The notes beneath the pieces were generated by a model, which did no database searches, was not told where the DNA came from, and was given only the letters and a program-made list of their open reading frames with translations. DNA of 56,334 bases from JBGYPP01 sp041838515 (lineage in GTDB: Bacteria; Bacillota; Clostridia; Lachnospirales; Lachnospiraceae). Positions 1 through 7,331 of this stretch are shown here, piece by piece. How positions within the stretch are numbered: position 1 is the first letter of the stretch; each line of letters opens with the position of its first letter. The stretch is taken from positions 1-56,334 of the forward strand of contig JBGYPP010000096.1 in NCBI GenBank assembly GCA_041838515.1, written 5' to 3'. The position numbers and the translations under genes are program-made.

Positions 1-2
1 CC

Positions 3-707
3 ATGTCCCGGCAAAAGAAGTTGGACAAGATGGAATTGATCAGCCTACAGGCGGAGAAACCCAAACCCCAGTTCGGTTTTTTGGCCGCGCGTACGCCCGG
101 ACGCTATATATTCCAAACCCGGCAGCTGGTCATAGGCTATGACCAGCCCCTGTCCATACCCCTGGATCTGGAGATGGAAAGAGGCGACAAGATCGCGCTA
201 ATAGGCGCCAACGGCATAGGCAAGAGCACACTGCTAAAAAGCCTGCTGCAATTGATACCCCCCTTTTCCGGCCAAGTGGAGCAGGGAGATTATCTGCATA
301 TAGGGTATTTTGAACAGGAATGGCCCCAGGAGCAGTTGACAAGGAACGGCGGCAAAAGCTGTCTGGAGGAGATCTGGGACTGCTTCCCGGGCTTTAGCCA
401 ATACGAGGCCCGGTCAGCTCTGGCCCGCTGCGGGCTGACCACCCAGCACATAGAGAGCAAGGTGCAGGTGCTCAGCGGCGGGGAGCAGGCCAAAGTGCGA
501 TTGTGCAAATTGATGAATAAGGAGAGCAATGTCCTGTTGCTGGACGAGCCCACCAACCATCTGGATCCGGATGCCAAGGAGGAGCTGCGCCGCGCCCTGG
601 CGGCGTACCCCGGCAGCTGGCTGATGGTCTGCCATGAGCCGGATTTCTACCAGGATCTGGCCACCAAGGTCTGGGACTGCTCCCAATGGACCACCAAACT
701 CTCCTAA
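3..707 (+). CDS. ABC-F family ATPase, C-terminal half (cut by window edge)
   Basis: This is the second nucleotide-binding domain of an ABC-F protein, a soluble ATPase family with two ABC domains and no membrane segments; members act on the ribosome in translation or antibiotic resistance. Visible here are a Walker A (GANGIGKST, about residues 68-76), the ABC signature LSGGEQ (about 158) and a Walker B followed by DEPTNHLD, the hallmark of the family. The first 35 residues look like the inter-domain linker. Family members are usually 500-650 residues, so the first ATPase domain lies outside the window and the ATG at position 3 is probably internal. It converges on tatD with only five bases between the stops. 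The subfamily cannot be told from this half. Confidence 0.85.
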   Translation: MSRQKKLDKMELISLQAEKPKPQFGFLAARTPGRYIFQTRQLVIGYDQPLSIPLDLEMERGDKIALIGANGIGKSTLLKSLLQLIPPFSGQVEQGDYLHIGYFEQEWPQEQLTRNGGKSCLEEIWDCFPGFSQYEARSALARCGLTTQHIESKVQVLSGGEQAKVRLCKLMNKESNVLLLDEPTNHLDPDAKEELRRALAAYPGSWLMVCHEPDFYQDLATKVWDCSQWTTKLS

Positions 708-712
708 GCCGT

Positions 713-1489
713 CTAACCTGACAGGGGCAGGCGGTACAGCCGGTGAGAGTTGCTCCAGGCCCGGTTCTCTACCTCCTCCAGAGGGAGGCGCTTGATGTCC
801 GCCACCGCCCTGGCCACATAGGGCAGGTAGAGGCTGGAATTGCGCCTGCCCCTATGGGGAACCGGCGCCAGATAGGGGCAGTCCGTTTCCAGCACCAGCC
901 TGTCCATGGGCGCATAGGCTATGGTTTCCGCCAGCTTCTTGGCATTGGCAAAGGTGGCCACGCCGCCTATGCCCAGGTAGAAGCCCTGGTCCAGAAAATC
1001 CCTGGCCATCTCCTTGGAATATGAATAACAGTGGATAACGCCGCCATGACGGCAGCCCCCCTCCGCCTTCAAGATGTCCAGCGTCTGCGCCGCCGCATCC
1101 CTGGAGTGGATGACCACCGGCTTGGCATGGGTCTTGGCCATATGCAGCTGGCGGACGAAATGCTCCCTCTGCACCTCACGTTCCGGCGTATCCCAATAAT
1201 AATCCAGCCCTATCTCCCCTAGGGCCAGGCATTTCTCATGGCCCAAGGCCCTCTCCAGCAGGGCATAAGCCTCCTCATCCAGCCCATGGCTCTCACAGGG
1301 GTGCACGCCCACAGCCCCATAGACAAAGGCATACTCCTCCGCCAGCGCCAGGCAGGCGCTTATGCTCTCTACAGAGGAAGCCACATTGACCACCAGCGCT
1401 ACGCCCGCCTTGGCCAGGGACTCCAACACCTCCCGCCTATCCTCATCAAAGGCCTTATCATCATAATGCGCATGGGTATCCCAAAGCAT
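713..1489 (-). CDS. tatD: TatD-family metal-dependent hydrolase (DNase)
   Basis: A 258-residue TatD-type TIM-barrel hydrolase; the family cleaves DNA 3'-to-5' using two divalent metals. The protein opens with DTHAHYDD, giving the HxH metal pair, and has GEIGLDYY (glutamate ligand), VIHSRDAA and LETDCPYL (late aspartate), all in family order. I chose the ATG at 1489 because AAGGAGG lies just upstream with good spacing. The open frame continues upstream through a sequence that also holds the tRNA-Lys promoter, so the longer version is not credible. Length fits the family, usually 255-265 residues. The next gene upstream is a tRNA on the other strand, so it is probably transcribed alone. Confidence 0.92.
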   Translation of the reverse strand: MLWDTHAHYDDKAFDEDRREVLESLAKAGVALVVNVASSVESISACLALAEEYAFVYGAVGVHPCESHGLDEEAYALLERALGHEKCLALGEIGLDYYWDTPEREVQREHFVRQLHMAKTHAKPVVIHSRDAAAQTLDILKAEGGCRHGGVIHCYSYSKEMARDFLDQGFYLGIGGVATFANAKKLAETIAYAPMDRLVLETDCPYLAPVPHRGRRNSSLYLPYVARAVADIKRLPLEEVENRAWSNSHRLYRLPLSG

Positions 1490-1612
1490 GGTTTTCCTCC
1501 TTGTCCCCATCGGGCTTTCTTCTGCCCAATCTACCATTCCGGCGGGGATATTGCAAGCGCCAAGCCACTGACACCAGGTCTGCATGATTTCGAAAAAAAA
1601 ATAAAAAAACCC

Positions 1613-1641
1613 TTGCAATCCATCATCCCTTGCGATATAAT
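1613..1641 (+). promoter_or_regulatory. Promoter of tRNA-Lys
   Basis: TTGCAA at 1613-1618 and TATAAT at 1636-1641 are separated by exactly 17 bases, a near-perfect sigma-A promoter. The predicted start is near 1648, about 43 bases before the mature tRNA. Confidence 0.8.
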
Positions 1642-1690
1642 ACTTTTTGTGCAAAAGAACTGTGCCAGCATTTGGAGCATATGCCATCAA

Positions 1691-1763
1691 GCGTCTCTAG
1701 CTCAGTTGGTAGAGCACCTGACTCTTAATCAGGGTGTCCAGAGTTCGAGCCTCTGGAGACGCA
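1691..1763 (+). tRNA. tRNA-Lys (anticodon CUU)
   Basis: The full cloverleaf can be drawn. The acceptor stem pairs GCGTCTC with GAGACGC, the anticodon stem pairs CCTGA with TCAGG around the loop CTCTTAA, and the T arm carries GTTCGAGC. The anticodon CTT at 1724-1726 reads lysine AAG. The discriminator base is A and the 3' CCA is not encoded, so it must be added after transcription. Confidence 0.96.
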
Positions 1764-1781
1764 GAAAAGCCTTGGGATTGG

Positions 1782-1806
1782 CCTTGAGCCGGTTTCAGGG
1801 TTTTTT
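1782..1806 (+). terminator. Likely intrinsic terminator after tRNA-Lys
   Basis: A six-base-pair stem (CCTTGA with TCAGGG, one G-U pair) around a seven-base loop is followed by six T. It sits 20 bases after the tRNA and before the bioB control region. Confidence 0.55.
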
Positions 1807-1821
1807 ATTATGTAAAAAAGC

Positions 1822-1851
1822 TTTACCCCTGGAGGAATTTTGCGCTATAGT
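1822..1851 (+). promoter_or_regulatory. Candidate bioB promoter
   Basis: TTTACC at 1822-1827 and TATAGT at 1846-1851 are 18 bases apart. The -10 element lies inside the left arm of the palindrome at 1842-1883, so a protein bound there would block the polymerase. Confidence 0.5.
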
Positions 1852-1883
1852 AAACCATGTGTGAAACAGGTTTACTATAGCGC
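1842..1883 (+). promoter_or_regulatory. Perfect palindrome, candidate biotin-repressor (BirA) operator
   Basis: Two perfect 15-base arms, GCGCTATAGTAAACC and its complement, flank a 12-base spacer just before the bioB ribosome binding site. The inner TAGTAAACC/GGTTTACTA halves resemble known BirA operator halves (TTGTAAACC/GGTTTACAA). The operators I know of have a spacer of about 14-16, so 12 is short. The same sequence could also fold as an RNA hairpin in the leader. Confidence 0.6.
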
Positions 1884-1901
1884 CAGCACAAAGGAGGGGA
1901 G

Positions 1902-2894
1902 ATGCTCCAGGCAAGGGATCTACAGGAGATGACAGAACAGATATTGGAGGGGCTGCTCCTGACCAAGGAACAGGCCATGGAGCTGGTTTCTGCGCCCTTG
2001 GAGGACCTGTGCCGCCAGGCCGATGCTTTGCGGCAGGAAACCCAGGGAGCGTATTTTGATTTCTGTACCATAGTCAATGGAAAGAGCGGCCGCTGCAGCG
2101 AGGACTGCAAATTCTGTGCCCAGTCCTCCCGGTACAGCCGGGGCGGGGAAGGCAGTTACGGCTTGCTAGATGGGGAGAGCCTCAGCCGCCTGGCCTGCTC
2201 CATGGCTGAAAAGGGAATAAGGCGCTACTCCATAGTAACCTCCGGCCGCGCGCTGCCCAGAGATGAGGTGGAGGAGATCTGCCGCAGCGCGGAGCGGATA
2301 AGGCAGCAGGCGCCCGTGCAGCTGTGCGGCTCCTTTGGTTTGCTGGAGGAGGCCGATTTCCTACGGCTTCGGCGGGCGGGTTTTTGCCGCATACACAACA
2401 ATCTGGAGAGTTCACGCCGCTTCTTTCCCCAGATATGCCAGAGCCACAGCTATGACGACAAGCTGCGTTCCATCCGGGCAGCCCAGAACGCCAGCTTGGA
2501 GGTGTGCAGCGGCGGCCTATTTGGCATGGGCGAGGACTGGGAGGACCGCATAGACATGGCACTGGAGCTGCGCCGGCTCCAAATACGCTCCGTACCCATC
2601 AACTTTCTCATACCCATACCCGGCACGCCCCTGGGAGATAGGCCGCCTCTCCCCCAGGAGGAGGCCAGGCGCATAGTGGCCATATACCGCATGCTGCTGC
2701 CCCAGGCCTGCATACGCACAGCGGGAGGGCGCAATCTCATGCCCCAGGGAGGCCGCGCCTTATTTGCCGGAGGGGCCAACGGGGCCATCACCGGAGATCT
2801 GCTGACCACTGCCGGCCCTGGCATAGACCAGGACAAGGCCATGGTCTTGGATATGGGTTTTTCCCTGGAGGCTCCGAAACTGCCTATTGACTAA
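1902..2894 (+). CDS. bioB: Biotin synthase BioB
   Basis: A radical-SAM enzyme that inserts sulfur into dethiobiotin to make biotin. The 330-residue protein has the cluster motif CSEDCKFCAQSS (Cys at about residues 64, 68 and 71; CxxxCxxC), HNNLESS and later VPINFLIPIPGTPLG, all typical of BioB. Length matches the family (320-350). The ATG at 1902 follows AAAGGAGGGG with normal spacing. No bioA, bioD or bioF is adjacent, so it looks like a single-gene unit that may use imported or separately made dethiobiotin. Isoleucine is ATA in 15 of its 20 codons by my count. The stop codon overlaps the -35 box of the following tRNA gene. Confidence 0.95.
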   Translation: MLQARDLQEMTEQILEGLLLTKEQAMELVSAPLEDLCRQADALRQETQGAYFDFCTIVNGKSGRCSEDCKFCAQSSRYSRGGEGSYGLLDGESLSRLACSMAEKGIRRYSIVTSGRALPRDEVEEICRSAERIRQQAPVQLCGSFGLLEEADFLRLRRAGFCRIHNNLESSRRFFPQICQSHSYDDKLRSIRAAQNASLEVCSGGLFGMGEDWEDRIDMALELRRLQIRSVPINFLIPIPGTPLGDRPPLPQEEARRIVAIYRMLLPQACIRTAGGRNLMPQGGRALFAGGANGAITGDLLTTAGPGIDQDKAMVLDMGFSLEAPKLPID

Positions 2895-2915
2895 GCCTGA
2901 CATTTTTTGTATAAT
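2887..2915 (+). promoter_or_regulatory. Promoter of tRNA-Pro
   Basis: TTGACT at 2887-2892 and TATAAT at 2910-2915 are 17 bases apart. The -35 box overlaps the last codon and stop of bioB. The predicted start is about 13 bases before the tRNA. Confidence 0.8.
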
Positions 2916-2934
2916 TTAAATGTTGTGGATAAAT

Positions 2935-3008
2935 CGATGCGTGGCTCAGCTTGGTAGAGCGCTGCGTTCGGGACGCAGAGGTCGCAGGTTCGAATCCTGT
3001 CGCATCGA
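2935..3008 (+). tRNA. tRNA-Pro (anticodon CGG)
   Basis: The acceptor stem pairs CGATGCG with CGCATCG, the anticodon stem CTGCG/CGCAG encloses TTCGGGA, and the T arm is GCAGGTTCGAATCCTGT. The anticodon CGG at 2969-2971 reads proline CCG. The discriminator is A and no CCA is encoded. It resembles E. coli proK in the anticodon arm. Confidence 0.96.
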
Positions 3009-3010
3009 TA

Positions 3011-3047
3011 AAAATCCCGCTGAAAGTTTTTCAGCGGGATTTTTTTA
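3011..3047 (+). terminator. Intrinsic terminator after tRNA-Pro
   Basis: A stem of about 13 base pairs (arms near 3013-3025 and 3028-3040, core TCCCGCTGAA) is followed by seven T. It starts directly at the tRNA 3' end. Confidence 0.9.
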
Positions 3048-3117
3048 TTCCGGCCGAAAGCTTCTCAGCCGGGTTTTGTCCTATAAGCCGCAATACCCAA
3101 AACTCCGTCTGCATACA

Positions 3118-3152
3118 ACAAGGCCCCGCAACCAGAGGTTGCGGGGCCTTGT
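3118..3152 (-). terminator. Strong hairpin, probable terminator of the PTS EIIBCD block
   Basis: A perfect 16-base inverted repeat with core GGCCCCGCAACC around the loop AGA lies about 70 bases past the EIID stop. The T tract on the minus side is interrupted (CTTGTTGTAT), so it may also work as an mRNA 3'-end stabiliser. The 70 bases between hold two smaller inverted repeats (3154-3170 and 3203-3217). Confidence 0.6.
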
Positions 3153-3222
3153 TCCGGCTAAACCGCCGGACATGAATTCTGCTTATGGGATTTCAATATT
3201 TCCTTGCCAGGCAAGGCGAGAT

Positions 3223-4044
3223 TTAGAAGATACCGAAGAAAGAACCTACCAGACCCAGTATCAGCAGCAAACCGATACACTTAACAGGGGACCAGCCTTT
3301 CTTCTTGATCAGGAAGTACAGGCCCAGGGTCAGGGCCAGAGGCACCATCTTGGGCAGAACGCCGTCCAAAATCTTCTGCACTACGATAGGGCTTTCGCCG
3401 TTCTCGAAGGTCAAAGCGATGGTAGTTCCGCCATAGTTGGAGGTCAGAGCGCCTACTACGAATACGCCCAGCATAGCAGCTGCATGGGTGAACTCTTTTG
3501 CGTTGGCAGTCAGGGCCTCGATGGCCTTGGAACCCATCTCATAGGACCAGTGCATCAGCCAAAAACGAACCAGGAACTGTACAGCGTTGAAAATCAGCAG
3601 GAACAATATGGGACCCATTACGGAGCCGTCCAATGCCATCTGTGCAGTAATACCTGCGGTAATGGGCACCAGGGTAAACCAGAAGATAGCATCGCCTATG
3701 CCGCCCAGAGGACCCATGGCAGCCACGCGCACGGCGCGGATGGTGTTGATATCGGCCTTCTGCTGCTCCATAGAAAGCACGATACCCATTACGAAAGTTA
3801 CCAGGAAAGGATGGGTATTGAAGAACTCCAGGTTGTGCTCCATGGACAGCTTCAAATCATCCTTGTCGGTGTGGATCTTCTCCAGACCGGGCAAAATGCC
3901 ATACAGCCAGCCGGCAGCCTGCATCCTCTGGAAGTTGAAAGAACCCTGCAGGTTCAAGGAACGCCATACCATCTTATTCAACGTTGCCTTGTCAAGAGGC
4001 TGGGCGGGGGTCAAATTCTTGTAATTGGTAGCCTTAGATGCCAT
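3223..4044 (-). CDS. PTS mannose/N-acetylgalactosamine family EIID component
   Basis: One of the two membrane components of a mannose-family phosphotransferase permease. The 273-residue protein has the EIID pattern: a soluble start (LDKATLNKMVWRSLNLQGSF), a middle with GPLGGIGDAIFW, a family signature, and hydrophobic stretches including the extreme C terminus. I start it at ATG 4044, preceded by GGAGGTG, rather than at the upstream start at 4077. It overlaps the end of the EIIC gene by 11 bases, which suggests translational coupling. The substrate is inferred from agaS nearby, not from this sequence. It is the last gene of a three-gene EIIB-EIIC-EIID block. Confidence 0.93.
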   Translation of the reverse strand: MASKATNYKNLTPAQPLDKATLNKMVWRSLNLQGSFNFQRMQAAGWLYGILPGLEKIHTDKDDLKLSMEHNLEFFNTHPFLVTFVMGIVLSMEQQKADINTIRAVRVAAMGPLGGIGDAIFWFTLVPITAGITAQMALDGSVMGPILFLLIFNAVQFLVRFWLMHWSYEMGSKAIEALTANAKEFTHAAAMLGVFVVGALTSNYGGTTIALTFENGESPIVVQKILDGVLPKMVPLALTLGLYFLIKKKGWSPVKCIGLLLILGLVGSFFGIF

Positions 4045-4840
4045 CTGAATCACCTCCGTTTGCGCTTCCTGCCGCATTCTTGATTGCCACCTTGGTCTGA
4101 TAATCGCCTATGGACATGGCCACGCCAAACATAGCAATGATCAACAAAGCTGCGCCGCTCAGATCAGGAATAAATCCGATGATGGTAGCCAGTGCAAAAC
4201 CGGCAAAGTAGATGCCCCACAGCTGGTTGGACAGCATGATGCGGAGCAGGATGGCGAAACCGACAAAGCGCATCATGCCACCGGCCACGCTCAGGCCGTT
4301 CATAAACCACTGGTACTGATCAGACAGCTCCTGCAGCTTTACGCCGGCAGCGGAACCACCCACCAGACCTATGATGGATACCAGGGCGAAGAGCAGGCCC
4401 AGGGCGCCCATAGCCATGTAGTTCAGGCGTACAATACCCTTGGTGTCGCCATTCTCAGCCATCTTGTCAGCCACAGACATAACGCCGGACATGGCGGTGA
4501 ACAGGGTTACTACCATGTACTGGCCCATCAGGGCGAAAGGAATGGCCAGACCTACGGCTGCGGAAGTGTCCAAGCCGGAGGAAACGGCAAATACGGTTGC
4601 CATAACGCCGCCGATAACTGCGTTGGGAGGCTGGGCGCCGCCCACGGGCATATTGCCTATGGTCATCAGCTGGTAAGTACCGCCCACTACCAAGCCGGTC
4701 TGCAGGTCGCCGAGGATGGCTCCCACTACAGCGCCGGTCACGATAGGCTGATACAAGGATTCTAGCAAATTAAACTGGTCGATTGCGATGATGAACACCC
4801 ATACCGCCACCAGCAAAATTTGAATTGCATTGAATTCCAT
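4034..4840 (-). CDS. PTS mannose/N-acetylgalactosamine family EIIC component
   Basis: The polytopic membrane subunit that forms the sugar path with EIID. The 268-residue protein is hydrophobic almost throughout. It begins MEFNAIQILLVAVWVFII and has the conserved GVVVGAILGDLQTG-like and GGAQPPNAVIGG segments of the ManY/AgaC family. Length fits (255-270). The start follows GAAAGGAGA with good spacing. The stop (Asp-Gly-Ile-TAA) overlaps the EIID ATG in GATGGCATCTAA. Nearly the same overlap occurs at the EIIA/yajC boundary (see findings). Confidence 0.93.
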   Translation of the reverse strand: MEFNAIQILLVAVWVFIIAIDQFNLLESLYQPIVTGAVVGAILGDLQTGLVVGGTYQLMTIGNMPVGGAQPPNAVIGGVMATVFAVSSGLDTSAAVGLAIPFALMGQYMVVTLFTAMSGVMSVADKMAENGDTKGIVRLNYMAMGALGLLFALVSIIGLVGGSAAGVKLQELSDQYQWFMNGLSVAGGMMRFVGFAILLRIMLSNQLWGIYFAGFALATIIGFIPDLSGAALLIIAMFGVAMSIGDYQTKVAIKNAAGSANGGDSDGI

Positions 4841-4873
4841 GGTGTAGTATCTCCTTTCAAAGGTTGCTTGTGT

Positions 4874-5350
4874 CTAGTTGAACAGCTTTTCGATATTCTC
4901 TGCAGCCTCGGTGGGAACACGGCGTATCTCCAGTTCCACTCCCAATTCCCGCAGCTTGGAAAAAGCCGCCACATCCCCGTCGTCCACCGCCACAGAACCG
5001 GCCACCTGGCGCTTGCCGTCAGCCATATGCATATTGCCTATGTTGACTTTCTTGATGGGCACGCCGCCCTCAACCAAGGCCAGCACATCCGCGGGGGTTT
5101 CGCAGACGATAAAAATCATCTGCTTGTCGGAAGCCTTGTGTATGGTTTCGATGGTCTTTTGCAAGGTCCAATAACGCATGGAGGCATAACTGGGCGCTGC
5201 CATGTCCATAAGACCCTGGCGAAGCTTGTTGCCTGCCACTTCATCATTGGCCACCAAAATCAGATTGGCTCCGATGGCCCCGCACCACTGGGTGGCTACC
5301 TGTCCATGCACCAGACGGTTGTCAATGCGGGTCAAAACAATGTTTGGCAT
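4874..5350 (-). CDS. PTS mannose/N-acetylgalactosamine family EIIB component
   Basis: The soluble subunit that takes phosphate from EIIA and gives it to the sugar. The 158-residue protein starts with IVLTRIDNRLVHGQV; the histidine at residue 15 is the conserved phosphorylation site. The length is normal for a separate EIIB. It is the first gene of the EIIB-EIIC-EIID block, with AAAGGAGA before the ATG. Its EIIA partner is not adjacent but lies in the agaS block at 7321-7758. The upstream region, 5351-5648, is A+T rich and shared with the divergent regulator gene. It holds several TATAAA-like boxes but no convincing -35 box on this strand. Confidence 0.93.
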   Translation of the reverse strand: MPNIVLTRIDNRLVHGQVATQWCGAIGANLILVANDEVAGNKLRQGLMDMAAPSYASMRYWTLQKTIETIHKASDKQMIFIVCETPADVLALVEGGVPIKKVNIGNMHMADGKRQVAGSVAVDDGDVAAFSKLRELGVELEIRRVPTEAAENIEKLFN

Positions 5351-5579
5351 CTTCCCTATCTCCTTTCTCTAAGAATTACTACTGAAATCCCTATCAGAAG
5401 TGCTTACATTTTATACTTTTTTACCAAAGGGGTCTTTGCACTTTTTAATAAGAACCTTATTTTTTTTAGTTTTATTTTATACTTATAAACCAAAATCCCG
5501 GGTTTTTTATTGATATTTTTATAACTTTTTTAGGATGTTTTAGGCCTATTTCCTTTATTTCCCGCTGCCTTTGGGCAAA

Positions 5580-5609
5580 TGGACGGCTTTTGGCCTTTTA
5601 TGGTATACT
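5580..5609 (+). promoter_or_regulatory. Promoter of the AraC-family gene
   Basis: TGGACG at 5580-5585 and TATACT at 5604-5609 are 18 bases apart, with a TG one base before the -10 box (extended -10). The predicted start near 5616 supports the translation start at 5649. Confidence 0.6.
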
Positions 5610-5648
5610 CTTAAAGACATTTTCTCCATGGCCTGCCGAGGAGGGCAT

Positions 5649-6854
5649 ATGCAAAAAAAGACATCTTCAGAAGAATTTTATCCCTTTGGACAGATAGACT
5701 CCCACTGGGAGGGCGCAGACCAGTGGAAGGATAGGAGCTGGCAGATCCATCCCCGCCGTTCCATATCCAGCCTCTTTTGCTTCGAAAGCCCCATATGCCT
5801 GGAATTGCAGGAGGGCATGGCGCTGCTGCTGGCCGGAGAGAGGCCCTCTCCCGAGGCGTTGAAGGAATTTGCCATGCACAGGCGCATACGGCTCCACGCA
5901 GGCGTGTACTTTGACGTGGCCGCCATCACGCCGACTGCCGTGTACAGGATGTGGGCGCCGCCGCCCTTTGCGTACAAGATACACACGCTGGAACGGCCCT
6001 ATCTGCTCAGCCCCATACACCCCATCTTCCAGGTGGTGGGCATACAGGGATATTATTACAATCTGCGCAAGCCGGGTTACCGCTTTGCCGGCGAGGCTCA
6101 CGGATACTACGAGCTGACCTTTGTGGATAGAGGCGTGCTGCACAGCGACATAGAGGGCCAGCCCTTTACTCTTCGGGAAAACCAGATCCTGCTCTACGGC
6201 CCTGGGCAATACCACACCCAGAACGTGGGCGAGGAAGGCTCCTGCTCCTACCTGACCGTTATCTTCTCCGTGCGCTGGGGGGGGAAAAAGTTCAGCCACG
6301 GCGGCTCCTGTCCGGATCTGGAGCCCCTGCTGGGGCGGGTCTTTGGCTTTCAAAAGGAGATACACAGCCTGGTCAAGGAGTTTGTCAAGGAGAGCAATTC
6401 CAGCCTGCCTTTTGCCGGCCCCATGATGCTGGCTACTCTGCAAAAGATCCTGCTTCTGCTGCTGCAGTACGACGCCGCGCCCAGGCCGGCCCACGATGCG
6501 CCCTACTCCCAGCCCCGGCAGCAGTACCAGAACCAATTGCTGGAGAATATACTCACCCACATAGATACCCACATACACCAGCCCATCACCATAGCCGAGC
6601 TGTGCCGCCGCTTCTCCCTCTCCCGCTCCTCCCTACAGCTGCTCTTTAAGGAGGGCCTGGGGCAGACGCCCAAGAAATACATCAGCGACCTGAAGCTGGA
6701 GCACAGCAAGACCCTGATCCGGGAGGGCAGGTACACCATCAGCGAGATCGCCCTGATGCTGGGCTTCAACTCCATACACTACTTCTCCCGCATATTCACG
6801 GCCAAGTACAAGATCGCGCCCAGCGAATATGCAAAGCAGCTGCTGGTGCTCTGA
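5649..6854 (+). CDS. AraC-family transcriptional regulator, likely of the amino-sugar PTS genes
   Basis: A 401-residue regulator. Residues about 295-400 form the double helix-turn-helix AraC domain (PITIAELCRRFSLSRSSLQ, then ISEIALMLGFNSIHYFSRIF, ending KIAPSEYAK). The middle, from about 155, has the cupin-like sensing pattern (YYELTFVDRGVLHSDIEGQ, LLYGPGQYHTQN). About 140 residues before it are not familiar to me, so it is longer than the usual 280-300. I chose ATG 5649 because GAGGAGGG precedes it and the promoter lies just upstream. It sits between, and divergent from, the EIIBCD block and converges on agaS-EIIA-yajC. Control of these genes is an inference from position. Confidence 0.85.
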   Translation: MQKKTSSEEFYPFGQIDSHWEGADQWKDRSWQIHPRRSISSLFCFESPICLELQEGMALLLAGERPSPEALKEFAMHRRIRLHAGVYFDVAAITPTAVYRMWAPPPFAYKIHTLERPYLLSPIHPIFQVVGIQGYYYNLRKPGYRFAGEAHGYYELTFVDRGVLHSDIEGQPFTLRENQILLYGPGQYHTQNVGEEGSCSYLTVIFSVRWGGKKFSHGGSCPDLEPLLGRVFGFQKEIHSLVKEFVKESNSSLPFAGPMMLATLQKILLLLLQYDAAPRPAHDAPYSQPRQQYQNQLLENILTHIDTHIHQPITIAELCRRFSLSRSSLQLLFKEGLGQTPKKYISDLKLEHSKTLIREGRYTISEIALMLGFNSIHYFSRIFTAKYKIAPSEYAKQLLVL

Positions 6855-6886
6855 TACCCCGGCTGTCAATCAAAAACCGCCCGGAC

Positions 6887-6964
6887 TGCCGTAGGCGGCC
6901 CCCTTTTTCCAGAACGGATCCGATCTGGTGATAGAGGCCCGCCCCACAGCTCCGGGCGGATTTT
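6887..6964. terminator. Candidate bidirectional terminator between araC-type gene and yajC
   Basis: CCGCCCGGA at 6887-6895 pairs perfectly with TCCGGGCGG at 6951-6959, with smaller GC-rich pairings inside. A run TTTT follows on the plus strand and TTTTT on the minus strand. The two flanking genes converge here. The loop is long, so this is only a candidate. Confidence 0.45.
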
Positions 6965-7019
6965 ATGAAATCATTTCATTATCATGAATACGATATCCGC
7001 ATTCTGATAAATACCGCTT

Positions 7020-7331
7020 TTACTTCTCCTCTTTGGGCTTATCCTCTACCAGGGACTGAATGGCGTAGCGGGATATGGTCATCACCGTGGATTTGGCCAC
7101 CTCCACATTGACGGTTTCCTCCTCTATGGCAACTATGCGGCCATAGATGCCGCCGCCAAAGACGACCTTGGAGCCTATTTTCAGCTCCGTGTGCACCTTG
7201 CCCAGCTCATCCCGCCTGCGGCGCAGATTGCGGGCGGAGATAAAGGTGAGTATGCTGGCGCCCACGCCCAACAGCACGGCTATGGTGATGCAGGTCCACA
7301 GTATGACTTCCCAATTCACGTTAAATGCCAT
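7020..7331 (-). CDS. yajC: YajC-like preprotein translocase accessory subunit
   Basis: A 103-residue small membrane protein of the YajC family, which associates with SecDF and the Sec translocon. It has one N-terminal membrane segment (about residues 7-28) followed by a basic stretch (RNLRRRRDELGK) and the conserved soluble part with LKIGSKVVFGGGIYGRIVAIEEETVNVEV. I start it at ATG 7331, inside the end of the EIIA gene; the longer frame reads out of phase through EIIA. In many Firmicutes yajC sits near tgt or secDF; here it is coupled by an 11-base overlap to a sugar PTS gene, which is odd. Confidence 0.88.
   Translation of the reverse strand: MAFNVNWEVILWTCITIAVLLGVGASILTFISARNLRRRRDELGKVHTELKIGSKVVFGGGIYGRIVAIEEETVNVEVAKSTVMTISRYAIQSLVEDKPKEEK

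Noticed and set aside
1490..1690. N-terminal extension of TatD
   Set aside because: It reads through the tRNA-Lys promoter, lacks family similarity, and the internal ATG has a strong ribosome binding site.
5351..5640. Promoter of the EIIBCD block
   Set aside because: Several TATAAA-like boxes exist on the minus strand (5410-5415, 5476-5481) but none has an acceptable -35 box at 16-18 bases, and no sigma-54 type element was seen; I could not place one.
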